Shown: in pieces, positions 11,586-23,685 of the stretch
How the letters are laid out: each line of letters opens with the position of its first letter
Numbering within the stretch: the first letter of the stretch is position 1
Program-made: the position numbers and the translations under genes
From: Heterostelium multicystogenum
Taxonomy: Eukaryota; Evosea; Eumycetozoa; Acytosteliales; Acytosteliaceae
Length of the DNA stretch: 49,080 bases
NCBI GenBank assembly: GCA_003667245.1
Contig: RCNN01000211.1
Span: forward strand, 1 to 49,080
Reading direction: 5' to 3'
The notes under the pieces: generated by a model
The model's database searches: none
The model's input: only the letters and a program-made list of their open reading frames with translations
What the model was told of the DNA's origin: nothing

Positions 11586-12322
11586 ATGTAAGCTATCAAT
11601 TTATCTATCTATTTTTAAATTATCAATTGATAAACGATTTTGGATTATTAATAATTGTTATTATAAATAGGTACAGACAATTTGTTGTTTTTGCATTGTG
11701 CCTTGTTGCATTATTCCAAGTTTCCAACGCCAATATTGGTGTTGATATCTCATCTGGTTCTGATATTCCAGCTTTCCAATGTTTGAAGAACAATGGATAC
11801 ACTTTTGCCGTCATTAGATGTTGGGAGTCCGTTGGTCAACCAGATCCAAACTGTCCACACAGCATTTACAACGCAAGAGATGGTGGTATGGAATATGTCG
11901 ATGCTTACATCTTCCCATGTTTCTCATGTGGTAATGGTGCTGGTCAAGTTACTTCTATGGTCAACTACCTCAGATCTTACAACGCTGACTTTGGTATGAT
12001 CTGGTTCGATATTGAAGGTCCAGGTACCTACTGGTCTGGCAATCAAGGTGAAAACCAAGCTTTCTTCAACTCTATGTTGGCTGGTGCTGAGGAGGCTGGT
12101 GTTAAGGTTGGTATCTACACCTCATACTCACAATGGGAGCCAATTATGGGTAACTGGGACGGTGGAGCCAAGTATCCATTGTGGTATGCTCACTACGACG
12201 GTAACCCCTCATTCAGTGACTTCAGCCCATTCGGTGGATGGAACTCCCCAGCCATCAAGCAATACAACGGTGACGTTACTGTCTGTGGTTTGGGTGTCGA
12301 CCAAAACTACTACCCAGCATAA
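11586..12322 (+). CDS. Secreted GH25-type lysozyme
   Basis: The start codon itself is split. AT at 11586-11587 is followed by a GTAAGC...ATAG intron (11588-11670), and exon 2 (11671-12322) supplies the G. The 217-residue product starts MYRQFVVFALCLVALFQVSN, a clear signal peptide cleaved before NIGVDISSGS. Glycosyl hydrolase 25 features are present: the N-terminal GVDIS strand with its Asp, and the catalytic-type cluster MIWFDIEGPG (Asp and Glu). GIYTSYSQW, WYAHYDGNP and the C-terminal VDQNYYPA complete the barrel. The enzyme hydrolyses peptidoglycan, fitting bacterial digestion in phagosomes. Length and frame are intact. An unspliced reading from an upstream start would add an unlikely leader made of translated intron. 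Confidence 0.92.
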
Positions 12323-12715
12323 GCCAACAAACCAAACTGTAATCATTTTTTCGATCGATCGAAGTAACCCTTGATTCGATTCATTAAATTATCTCAAAAT
12401 AAATTTGATTATATAATAATAGTTCAATATATGATCTATTATATATAATGGTAATAGTATTAAAAACTAAAGATGATTGCAAAAGAGTTATTTGAGATTA
12501 CAAACTAATGGGGATCGGTTTGTTTATTGATTGATTCATTTCAATCTGCATCGGGATGTTGCGGTGGGCAAACTGTGTAGTGTGATAGTTCTGTTAAGAA
12601 GAGCGGTGAGGTATATTGATTGATTGTTATTGCTTTTGGTGATGGAAGTTGATATCTGTTACTAAAGAGCGAGGAGAAGAAGCCTCTTTGTGAATCCTCC
12701 ACCGCATAGTTTTGT
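12323..12715. other. Convergent intergenic, lysozyme 3' / TMEM63-like 3'
   Basis: 393 bp. Contains TCGATCGATCGA and AATAAA-like signals (12401-12406) after the lysozyme stop. Otherwise nothing recognised. Confidence 0.4.
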
Positions 12716-15700
12716 TTAATATTCAATGTCATTTGCGAGCTGTTGAGGCTTATATTCTCCTTCATCATCATCTTCGTCATAATCTTTCATCTCAATGGCA
12801 GTCACACCATCTTCGTCATGCATCTCATATTTTTCACGCGAGAGATTGCTTCTCTTATCAAATTCATCTTCGCTGTCATCGCCTTCCTCGAAAAGCTTGA
12901 ATAGTTTAATGTCAGTATCGACACATGGCAGAACTGCACCATCACAAACACCATAGCAAAGACTTCTGGAGCATGATGGTATATATCTACCCAATCCAAT
13001 AATAAAGAGGAAAGCGTATATGAACAAAAGATCCAATCTGTCAATGATAAATACATAATAGAGGTGGAAAAGACAGGCACCAGTCAAAACAAACCATATA
13101 CAATGCTGAAGTGGTTCCACAAGTAATCGATCTGAAGGTGGACTCTTGATCTTTGACGTAATAATTGTATATTTATCAAAAAAGAATTTCTTGATCAAAT
13201 ATAACAGGGTCATCAAAAATAGTAGAGGGAAAATTGGTGCATAAATTGATACCATTAACATCTACAATAACAAGTTAGAATCTATTTTCTTTTACATAAA
13301 ATGTAATATATGGTATACATACTAATAGTAAAATATTAATATATTGAGTTGATAGATCTAAAAATCTTTCATTGATGAAGGCTTGATCTTTTTTCTTGCT
13401 AAACTTGATCAGGTTTGCTATTGATGAATATATTCTAGCTGAGTCCATGAAAGGTGTTACAATTGCATAGTATATTATAAAAAGTGTATAAAACATTCCT
13501 AATAGTAATAAGATTATTAGAAATTAATATTGTACCTGGCTTCACCATTTTGGATCTGATAACATACCTCCTGTTCTAAAAAAATTTGAAGGATAAAAGA
13601 ACTCATTTCTGGTTGTAAAGAATGGATATGCTGTCATTGTGCAATAGTAGACTGTAGGTACTGCAACAATTGAGAGTGTTTGTGCATAGAAAGTAGTCAA
13701 CATAATCTTGCTCTTTAGTGAACTTCTGACAAATGACTCTGATTTTTCAAATATTCCTTTCATTATACATGGAATCACTCTATTTAAAAACAACAAAATA
13801 TTACATGGAATGAATGTATACATGAAAAAGCTAGATGATGTAATTCCAACTGTACTTGTCTGAATATTAATTATACTTGAGCTTAGCTATAGTTGAAAAG
13901 TTTGCACGTTAATATTCTGAATCTTGGCCCCAACACGATAAATGATCAATCCAATCTACTTACTCTATTAAATTGAGAATCATGTATGACGACTGCTAAG
14001 AATGAAAGTGCCATAAAGAACAGAAAAGATGCTATAAGGAGTAAAAATGTGATGGTTGTGCTGTGTTGATTTGAAGGACTGTGTAGTTTTGTCCACATGA
14101 TATCTGATACTCTTGGAACTGTATATGCTTTCCACTTGTCGATTTGTAGTTCAATGTTGTATTTTGGAGTTGGAGTTGGTGCTATTGCTTTTGCCCAACT
14201 CCACTTATGTGGAGAGTATTGAGTTTGGAATAAGTGTGCATCCGAGACGCAACTGAATGTGATAAATGCTTGTCCAGTAGACCTCAGTGGATTATCTGTT
14301 TTATCTCCATCGATCTGAACGATAGTGTCAGACAATCCATCTAAATCCAAAACTTTTGCATATCTTTCATATTCTTTTTCCAATATAATCGACAATGAGA
14401 ATATTCCCTCTATTTTAAAAAAAAATATAAGGTTAGGGCATTAATTTAGAGATCATTGCAATAGTAGATTTGCTACATACTGGAGTAAGTAGTTTGAAGA
14501 TATTCAGATAGAATGGTCGAATCTACAAGTGATTTAGGTAATCCTTTCAGGAGTACAGTTCTCGAGGTTACCAAATGATTTGAATCGTGTTGGTTGTATA
14601 CTCTTTCGCCATTGAATCTGGTGTATAATATAATTATTGAAATAAATACTAATATAAATGCCACTTGATATACAAATAGTCTTGATGAATCAAATTGCCT
14701 AAATTATATTTATGTTAGCAAGTTGATGATGTGCTAGGATATTAAATAGCATACCAATTAGCTTGTGTTAATAAATAAATATCAAATAATGAATTGTCAC
14801 CTGCTAAACTAATTGGAATCAGGAGAACAAGTCCTAATAATGCTAAAACGATCGATTGAATCATAGATAGTCTTAGAAATTTGAAATAGCTCTGGAGAGC
14901 TTCTGTTCCACGTCCTTTCAAAATGGTATCGATGTTGTTGATAAGAATTGAGATGTTGAAAGATTTGAAAAATGTTGAGAGCTTAGTGTTGGTTCTGCGA
15001 GAGGCCGTAATCAAACGGATTATCAGGCCCAATGTGAACACACAGAGCGAGACGAGTGAAGATATGGAACACATTGAGATGATGCCATACCACATTGACA
15101 CTAATTGTATGGGCTCATCGATAAGGATAATTTCGCATGTATCGGCGTCGACAAATCCTATTTGATATTCACCAGGCTCACCTGTGAGTGATAAGCCTAC
15201 GAAAGTGGTAGTTTTGCGTCTTTCATCAATAGTACGTCTGTTGAATGAGAGGTAGTGATGCTTTGAGTTGGATGGGGCACGAGCAATAAATGGCTCGATT
15301 AGACCCCTCGATACTACGTCATCGCCCTGTTCGATAATACCCCACTCCACAGTGGGTTGCGTTTGAAATGCCTGGCCGTTAATGATGAGGCGAGATCCAT
15401 CACCTTCCACCATCCTCAGTGTCTCTGAGTCTTCAGCACCGCCAACCGTCAGATTGAACAGACGGCTCTGTACATTGTAGCCTGTGTTCATTGAGTCTTG
15501 TTGAATAAAAGAATATACACCAGAGTCGTAAGACATTACACATTTGAAGGTGGTTGTATTTCCACTGATGGAGATACGATCGTAGAGGAATACATCGCGA
15601 CCATCCTTACGAAGATTCCACTTTGGAGTTATATAGATATGATGCAAAACAGTTAATTGTACATTTTTATCCTGAGGATATACATTCATCCAGTCTATAA

Positions 15701-15987
15701 AGAAAAACCGATCTTCTCTCTGAAAATATTGGAAAATCTGGATTTGGTTTTGGTACACCTAATGTTATATTATTATTGTTGTAATTATTATATTAGGTTG
15801 TATTAATATTAGATCTTTGTATATAACTAACTCTACTTTCAATAATTATACTACATAATATATGTAATCATTATATTGATATATCTGTATCTAACTTACC
15901 ATTGACAAAACTACTACTAAATGATAATAATAAGAGTAATAAAATAAAAATCAAGATATTGTTGTTGTGTAGATTTATTATCATCAT
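12716..15987 (-). CDS. TMEM63/OSCA (DUF221)-type multi-pass channel with signal peptide and extracellular N-domain
   Basis: Seven exons: 15987-15900, 15758-14755, 14698-14481, 14409-13964, 13859-13568, 13498-13323 and 13261-12716. After one base is removed they give 922 residues. The N-terminus is a signal peptide (ILIFILLLLLLSFSSSFVNG), followed by about 220 extracellular residues and the first transmembrane helix. Family hallmarks: SRTVLLKGLPKSLVDSTIL..YLQTTYS, QAFITFSCVSDAHLF, the loop segment before SDIMWTKL, and helices GMFYTLFIIYYAIVTPFM and IYAPIFPLLFLMTLLYLI. An acidic cytosolic tail (DEDDDEGEYK) ends it. This family forms mechanosensitive cation channels in plants and animals; that role is inferred here. 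Exon 1 ends in phase 1 but exon 2 is open in phase 0. Dropping one T of the T5 run (A5 at 15703-15707 on the plus strand) reconciles them. Confidence 0.85.
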
Positions 15988-17386
15988 CCTTTTGGCAGAG
16001 TTACTGGTTGTTGAGTTTATATTTTAGATTGTTACTAAGGTGATGACAATGATGTTTATTGATCAATACTATTAATAACTTCATATGACCATCTAACATA
16101 ATAGAATATGATTGATTTGAACAAAATTAGAAATTGTAGATATGCTGCGGTCTGGTGGCTGTTGCTTGATGTGGTGTTTGGCGTGAGTGAGTGAGTGGGT
16201 GCGTGCGTGAGTGATCGACGATATCAATGTGTATCTGTTATTATTAGGTTATAATTCAAGAGCATAAAAAAAAAAAAGACAAACAAAGGACATACAACAA
16301 ATTAGGACCAATTTAATAAATTTATAAATAAAATTTTCGTTAATTTTTGATTTTTATTTTTCTTAATTAAAAAATCAATAAGGTCAAAAAACCAAAATGA
16401 ATATCACTTGTGAAGTTTAGTTTGGTTAGCAGTTAATTAAATTGAAATTAAACTAAAAAAACAAACAAAACAAACAAAACAAAAACAAACTTCCTCCTTA
16501 CTATTACTTTAACCTATTAGTTGTATTTATTGGAATACTATAAATATAGTAATAAAGTTATTATTATTATAGTTGATATTATCTATTTTGTAGTTGTTGT
16601 TTTGAAAAATATTTTAATTGGATGTGTGATAAATATAAATATTTGCTTTTTGAGTATTAGATGTTATTTGTATGTTTATTGGTCCAAAGTTATAAAAACC
16701 AAAAAATGTTATTATTTTATTATTATATTTACTATTTATGAATTTATTTTTTTAGTATATTATCGGTGATATTTTGTTGTTGTTGTTGTAAATTAAACTA
16801 TTCTTGTACTATTTATTAATTCCAAAGCAAACAACAACAAATGCACAAAAACAACAAAAAAATAAAAATAAATAAAGTAGTAATAAATGAATATAAGGTG
16901 TATTTTAGATCTGAAGAGTGTCGTCTTTGTAATTAATTTCAATTGTGTTCACAGTTGTTTTTTACACAAGTTTACTAAAGCACAAAAATATACAGTTGTT
17001 GGAGGGGTCATACATATATACTTTCAGTGAGTTAAAATTAAATTTTAAAGTTCAATTTAGAACGAATGTAACCCTTTTCTTTTAAAAATCAAGAAGTTTG
17101 CAAATGTCTTAAACAAAAAAAACAACAACACACCAAAAACCCACTCACCATGAAATTTTTAAATCGTTATATTTTTTGATCAGTTAATCAAATACATTAT
17201 TTCTCAAATTTGTACATCTTTAGACCCTGGAACCTTTTGCCATTGTTGTTCAACTTATGAAGAGAGAGAGGCTTAGGCTTAAAAAATATTGTTTTTTATT
17301 GTGATATTTAAGATATAATATATGATGTAGGTAGGTAGAGTAAAATGATCAGGAAAAGGTACTGTGTTGGTTTGCTCTGAGTTGGT
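15988..17386. other. Intergenic, about 1.4 kb
   Basis: Contains the upstream region of the TMEM63-like gene. A GT/GC-rich simple stretch (GTGAGTGAGTGAGTGGGTGC, about 16183-16215) stands out from the AT background. Others are a poly-A run at 16266-16277, AAACAAAACAAAACAAAAAC near 16460-16490 and GTTGTTGTTGTTGT at 16773-16790. No credible gene. Confidence 0.5.
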
Positions 17387-18278
17387 TTATTTGGCTTGTC
17401 CAAACGATTGAGTCCAATATAAAAGACCGTTGGCGTCAGACGAAACGGCACCACCGAATCTGTTGAGATTTGGATTGAGAATGTTATCTCTGTGTCCTTG
17501 ACTCTTCATCCAACCATCCATTGCCTCTTCAGCAGTTAATGGACCAGCAAAGACATTTTCAGCATAGTAGTCGTAGTATCCTCCAAACACATTGACTCTA
17601 TCAGCTAATCCTCCTCTTGGATCATCATGAGTTTGTTGTTGAATTGAAGCTTGGTAGTTTGAATGTGCTTGAGCAGCAGCAACCAATGCTTCATCTCTAT
17701 ACATTGGACTCAATCCATATTTAGATCTTTCATTGTTGACAAGGGCTAACAACTTAGAAGCAACATCTTTGAAATCACTGTTATCTGGCTGATGTGGTTT
17801 AGGTGCTTTTTCCGTTAGATTTAAAAGTAACATAGCCATTGTGATCAAGGATTTCAAATGTTCCATCATCATTTAATGACATAGTAAATGGAGAAGTACC
17901 TATTCTAAATGTGTCGCTCTAAATATATATATTATTAGTATATATTTAAAATTAAATATAAGGAATACATACTTTCCATGTTACGGTATTGGACGAGTCA
18001 TAGAGAACTAGGTTTCCATCACCTTGCATAATTAATCTGAATGGTCCATTTCCCTTGAGGTAGGTGTTTGAGGCCCACATAAACTTGATTATTTCTTCCT
18101 TTGTAAACTACAAGATTTCCATCATTTTGGAGAAGCATTCTTGGTGTCACCATTGGTAATCCTTCCGGGTGAGGTCAAAACTTGGTCATTATAGAGAAAA
18201 TTGCGAGAAACATGTTTGAATGTTTAAAATCACAATTAAAGAAATGAGAATAATTCTAAAGTTAATTAAACTTTTCAT
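17387..18278 (-). CDS. Secreted bulb-type lectin plus CAP (SCP/PR-1) domain protein
   Basis: Exons 18278-17973 and 17918-17387, about 278 residues once frame breaks are allowed. Signal peptide: NFRIILISLIVILNIQTCFSQ. A bulb-type (comitin/GNA-like) mannose-binding domain follows, with two QxDGNLVxY repeats: LLQNDGNLVVY and MQGDGNLVLYDSS. The CAP domain then occupies the last 130 residues: LLALVNNERSKYGLSPM, AQAHSNYQA, YAENVFAG, GWMKSQGHRDNILNPNLNRF. Breaks: T4 near 18198 (one extra), GG near 18167 (one extra), GTGGG near 18080 (apparently two bases lost, removing a conserved Trp codon), and an extra T near 17791. The corrected length, 837, is divisible by three. The dense breaks leave open a pseudogene, but both domains keep their conserved residues. 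Likely an extracellular or phagosomal carbohydrate-binding protein. Confidence 0.72.
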
Positions 18279-19098
18279 TTTGGAAATTCTTTTTTGATTG
18301 TATTGTTGTTTGTTTGAATGTTCATAAACTTGATTCCTCTTGGTATTTAAAGGTATTGTTTAAAGCAAATGAAAATGTTAAAATCCCAGGAAATTGGACC
18401 ATTATTCCTATAAAAAATATATATAAAATCTTCAATGAATTTATATTAGTTAATAATAATTATCTAATAATATTCATTTGTATTAATAATATTTTTCAGA
18501 ATTTATAGTTTTATTTATATATATCTCAAACCGAAATAATAAATTATTAATTGTGTGAAACCAGTCGTCATTCATTGTTTTTACAAATAAACTCAAGTAT
18601 AAGTGGTAGTGGTAAATTTCACAGTGATTTCTATTTCTGATTGATTTATTTTTACATTTCAGTCCACAGAATTCAAAACATATCAACAATTAATAAATAT
18701 TAGATACAAATCAAAATTAAGTATTAATGAGTAAAGACAAAAACCGTACTAAAGTCTTTTGAATAAATGGAAATTCCAAACGTCTTTATTTTTAATTTTT
18801 GGTTGAACATAATATGAACTACCAACCATTACTTTTATTAGGATAACAATGTGAACTAACTCATCCAATGCCATCAGACAATGTAACAAGTATGTCTCAA
18901 CTTGCAACTTTTCTTCATAGAAACATTTTATTTTGTATTGTCCACTCAACAAACTTATTTTAGTTGTAATTCCAAAGATAAATAATTAATATTAAAATAT
19001 ATCTCAAATATTTGTAAACTATATAAATAATATATATTCATGATAAACTTTAATTATTTATCATTTAGATTTGTTGAGTATAATAAATAAATATGCTG
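18279..19098. other. Intergenic, 820 bp
   Basis: AT-rich DNA between the lectin-CAP start and the LRR-PP2C stop. Short open stretches here are low-complexity and lack splice or start context. Nothing else seen. Confidence 0.45.
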
Positions 19099-22000
19099 TT
19101 ATTGCTTTGGTTTGTTTTTCAAATCAATTATGATTACTGTTATATTATCGTCTGATCCTTTGAAATATGAGAAATCCTTAAGTCGGTAGGCGGCATCTGT
19201 CAATGACTTTGAGTTTAGTATGATGTCACATGCGGTTTGATCGCTGATTTCATCCCATATTCCATCACATGCAACGATTAGATATTGATCATCGGGATGT
19301 GCTTCTGTTATTGAAAGATAAGGATCTGGAACTACGAATGGCTCCATATAAAAATCTCCAATCGAACGTGATACAGCAAGTGTGCCATTGACACGAGCTG
19401 TGTGTTGATTGGATATTACATATCCTCCAAGCTTGCGGATTCTTTCTTCCTCGGAGGGGTCGTTTGGTTTGTGGTCGAATGAAAGTCGCTTGGCTTGTCC
19501 TGCTCTGCAAAGGACAACTCTAGTATCGCCAATGTTAGATACATAGTAGTAGTTGTTTTCCACCAGTACTGCTGCAGCAGTGGCTCCACAATACTTCAAC
19601 TCCTGGTGTTCATTGTTTACATATGATTTAAAATGGAGAGATACTTCGCTGTATGCTTGCTTCAGCCACTGTAGAGGTGGAAGTGAAGGATACTTTTCTG
19701 TGAGGGTTTTCACAATCTGTGGGAACCATTTGCAGCTATAGGTTGCAGCCATGGCTCCTGCATGACCGTCAAACAGGGAGATAAGGTCTTGGTTTTCACG
19801 TGATGAGAAGTTACCACGAATGGTAAAAGCATCCTCCATGGATGGACGGCGACCCATCATTTCCGCCATTGAGATGTCGAATCTCTTTGATTCAGTCCAA
19901 ATGTCACAAGTCTCTCCAAATTGGTTGGTTAAATCTTTCGCGTTATGGTGATGTGTCAGGTGAAGCTGTTGACTGCTGTTGCTGTTGTGTGAGAACAGTC
20001 CTGCTGGCAAAGATTCTATTCTGTTGAATGATACATCTAGCATTCGCAAGTTCTTTAGATTCTCGAGCTCGTTTGGCAAAGAGATCAAGAGGTTATGATT
20101 CAAATGCAGAATAGATAGATTCTCTAGTTTAAATAGTTGCAAATCGATTTCGTTAATTCTATTGTTGGCTACATCTAGCTTGTCGAGGGAGGTTGATTTA
20201 AATAGAAATGGTGGTAGTACATCTAAATTACAAGATCCAAGTGCCAGTTCTCTCAGACTAGGAAAATAATCAATCGACTCATCATAATCAAATTTGATAC
20301 CATTATTTCCATTGAGGTACAGTTCTTCTAAACTATAGAATGAGTCACTTGGTAATGGAAACTTCTCAAGCTGATTATAGCCGAGGAATAGACTGGAAAG
20401 CGATTGGCAGTGAATCCAGATGCTTGGGGAAGAGAGTTGAGAAGGTTGTCTGAGAAGTTGAGTGTCGTAATTGATGGGATAGTTTGGAACAGCGTTTCAG
20501 GGAGTTGTCTTATCTTATTATTAAAAAGTAGAAGAGTTGACAGTGATTCTAAATCTAAATTTATGTCATCTTCGCCGGCGTGTTCATTGTCACTTGGATA
20601 TGTCAATGGTGGTAATTCGGTGAGTTGATTGTCAGATAAATCCAAATAATTGAATTTACACTGGCACTGGAAGAAATATTGTGGAAGGCTGGTGATGCGG
20701 TTGGAGCGCAATCGCAGATCACTGAGTGAATGAAGGGTGAATCCATCGTAGTCGTAGGGATTGAACCATTCATCTGGAATCGCTGTAAGTTGATTATATG
20801 AAAGATTAAGTGTGTCGAGTTTAGAGAGGAGATTCAACTCACTTGGTAGCTCGGTGAGGTTGTTGTGAGAGAGGTCGAGGTTGGTGAGTGTGTTTGAAAG
20901 CATAGATAGCTCCGAGGGAATTGAAGAAAGTTGATTTGATCGTAGTATAAGTGATTTTAAATTGATGAGTTGTCCTATTTCTGCAGGCAACTCTGTAATT
21001 TCATTATCAGAGAGGTCGAGATTTGTCAATGAAATCAAATGTTGAATATCGGATTGAATTGCGGCTAGTTGACAATGCGATGCCAATAATGTTGTGATCT
21101 GACTAAACCAAAAAAGTGAAGGTGGTAAATAGGTTGCTCCAAAGCCAATTGGGCGCAATATTCGACGTTAAATCCACTTTCGTCAAATTTGTTAGATAGC
21201 TGAATTCAGAGGGTAGCGCTTCACCACCTGCACCTATATGTTCTTGATTGTTGGTGTTACCTGATGCTGTTGTTGCTACAGATGTATTGATTTTATGTAC
21301 ACTAGATATATCGGTTGAAGTTGAAACTATAAAAGATAAACTTGATTTGCAATTATCGCTATTGTTATTTTTCGCCTGTACTAAGTCCTCCTCCACTTGT
21401 TCCTCTTCTTCATTCAAATCCTCTTCAATGTCAACTTGACTAATGTCGTTTACAATACTAGAGGGATCTACCATTTCATTCTTAGCTGGTACAAGGAATT
21501 GGTTACCGGCCAATAATAAAGTGGTGAGCTCATGCATATTTGAAATGGAACTGGGAAGTGATTTCAATCTATTGTATGAAAAGTCCAGAGTATTGACATG
21601 AGACATCTCTGAAATCCTACTTGGAATTTCTTCAAGTAGATTTCTTGCCAAAATGATTCTTTGTAAATTGATTCTTGGTAAAATGTCGTCAATATCAACT
21701 TCCTTAATACCCGAGCTAGTTCTGTAGCAATATCACATGTTAATTAAGAGAAAGAGCATGAATCCAAATTTTAGACATACTTGTCGTAGATTACCGAGAA
21801 AAGGATGCTATTGGATTTGGGTGGTGGCTTGAATGATGGTGGTCTTCTGGAGGAAGGTGGACTGTAGGACTGTGGAGATATGAGTCCAGAGGAGGTGGAT
21901 GATGATGGCGATCGATTGCTGCCAGTGCTGCCACCGCTTTTGTTCAGTGAGTGGATGTATTCGCCACTCTTTGAAGGAGGAGATGGGGTTGGAGAATGTG

Positions 22001-22295
22001 CAGGCGAAGGTGACGATGATCTTGATAATGAGGATGACGATGAGCCACCCATGAGTGGGGTAGGAGATTGGAACTCCTGTTCATTGAGTGGAAGTGACAA
22101 TGGCCTCTTTGGTTTGGAGGAATTTGGAGGTGGTGCTGGTTTTCTAAAACTGGCAGAGTCCAGTGATTTTCTCACAGACTCATTTGTTTCCATTTTTTCT
22201 TTCAAAGCTTTGCTGCTATTGCTGTTACTGTTACTCTCTGATTGTTGTGATTCTGGTGACAAAGGTTCTGATTTTCTTCGATTTGGGAATATCAT
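19099..22295 (-). CDS. Leucine-rich-repeat protein phosphatase 2C
   Basis: Exon 1 (22295-21781) encodes a Ser/Pro-rich disordered N-terminus. A GTATGT...CTACAG intron joins it in phase 2 to exon 2 (21721-19099). The total is about 1045 residues. Roughly 18-20 LRRs of LxxLxLxxNxLxxLP type run from about residue 180 to 770, interrupted by an acidic Gln/Asn/Ser insert. A complete PP2C domain follows: RRPSMEDAF, SLFDGHAGAMAA, NIGDTRVVLCRAG, VSRSIGDF, ACDGIWDEISD, GSDDNITVIII. The metal-binding Asp residues are all present, so it should be an active Ser/Thr phosphatase targeted by its LRRs; PHLPP and LRR-PP2C proteins are the nearest concept. Two compensating frame changes (extra base near 21160, missing base near 20408) keep the total in frame. 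Start chosen at MIFPNRRKSEP because the upstream in-frame residues are translated T-rich leader. Confidence 0.87.
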
Positions 22296-23685
22296 ATTTA
22301 TGTATTTATATATAAAAAGGAAACACCAAAAAAAATTAAAAAACAATAAAACGGATAATTGAACAGTATATTTATATATATATAGTTATTTGGTGTTCCT
22401 TATAAACCCTACTCTTTATTTTGTTTTTATTGGAAATTAGAAATATGTATAAATATAATTTCGCTGCTAATGTATTATAATTTAATTTGAATTTTGTGGG
22501 TGGTATTATTCAAAAAATATATATGTATATAGAGGTTAATGTTAGTGTTTTAAATGCAATGACGCCACTGATTTATCTACATCATGTTGATGAAATCAAT
22601 ATTAAACAAACTTATGACCAAACATCAAACAGCAATATAATATATATAGTTTTCAAATTAGTATTTAACAGATAATATGACAGTACGAAGCTTATTATTA
22701 TTATTATTTTTATTATAAAATCTTGAAAAGGTTATTTCTACGATTTTGATACACTCTATGTAGTTGTTGGTATTAGTGTTATTAGTGTTGTTTGTTTGTT
22801 TGTTGTTGTGGAGTGAATGATGTTTAATTTTTATTTGATATTAGATTTTCTTTGCTTAATTTGACTGTTAATTATATTATACTATAAAAACAGCTTTGAT
22901 TGAACAACAAATAACAACAACAATAATACAATATCAACAACAATAATACAATAATAATAATAATATGTTATTACTTAAAAGAAGTGAATAGAATAGTGTT
23001 ATTTGAGTGTTGTGTGTGTGTTTGTGGTTAATCTATTAGGATAGAGATTAGATTTAAAAATTAAATTTCAATTTTAATAATAAATTTATTATATGAGAGA
23101 TATTATTTATACTATAATAATTTATAACTAATATATAAAGTATATAGTGATCATTAATTATTGATAGATATTTAAGAGACAAAGCTTGATTAAAAAACAA
23201 AATTGAATGAAATTTGTAAATCAGATTGTTTAATTGAATTTTAGTTCCCAAAAATATCTAATTAGGAAGGTGGAGACCATAGTCACTAAAAAACGAAATA
23301 AAAAATTTGATCAAAACTGTTTAATTTTAGTGCAAATAATATTCAAGCATCTATAATCTGTCCATAAATCTGGATCTAATTTTGTAAAAAATCAAACTTA
23401 GATCGATTTTAAGTCGTGGTGTTGTTTGATTTGACACTCTGTTGGTCGTCCAATCACAACAACGATCAACAGGTCTCATCTAGATGTGCTGACTCTAGCG
23501 TAGTCACTCATCTTTGCATGATAATGTCATCTTAAAGGATTCAAACAAATCCACCATGATTAATCGGGTCATAATAATAATAATAATAATTCCAAACAGT
23601 TTGTAAGTTCATTTTGTGTTGTACATTTTGTTAGAGTTGTGCTCATGTTGTTGTTACTATTGTTGTTGGAACTGTATCTCTGAGA
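22296..23685. other. Intergenic, about 1.4 kb
   Basis: Upstream region of the LRR-PP2C gene. Holds CAACAA/TAATAA simple repeats (22900-22970 and 23571-23592), a TA run (22370-22384) and a less AT-rich island at 23400-23570 with no open frame. I considered a small RNA in that island, but see no family-specific motif. Confidence 0.45.

Noticed and set aside
16521..16769. 82-codon plus-strand frame rich in Ile/Tyr/Phe
   Set aside because: Composition is what AT-rich intergenic DNA gives when translated; no supporting context.
21880..22362. 160-codon plus-strand frame
   Set aside because: Antisense shadow of the Ser/Pro-rich exon of the LRR-PP2C gene.
23400..23570. Possible snoRNA or class-I-type RNA in a GC island
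   Set aside because: No paired C/D boxes, H/ACA structure or characteristic promoter element could be placed.
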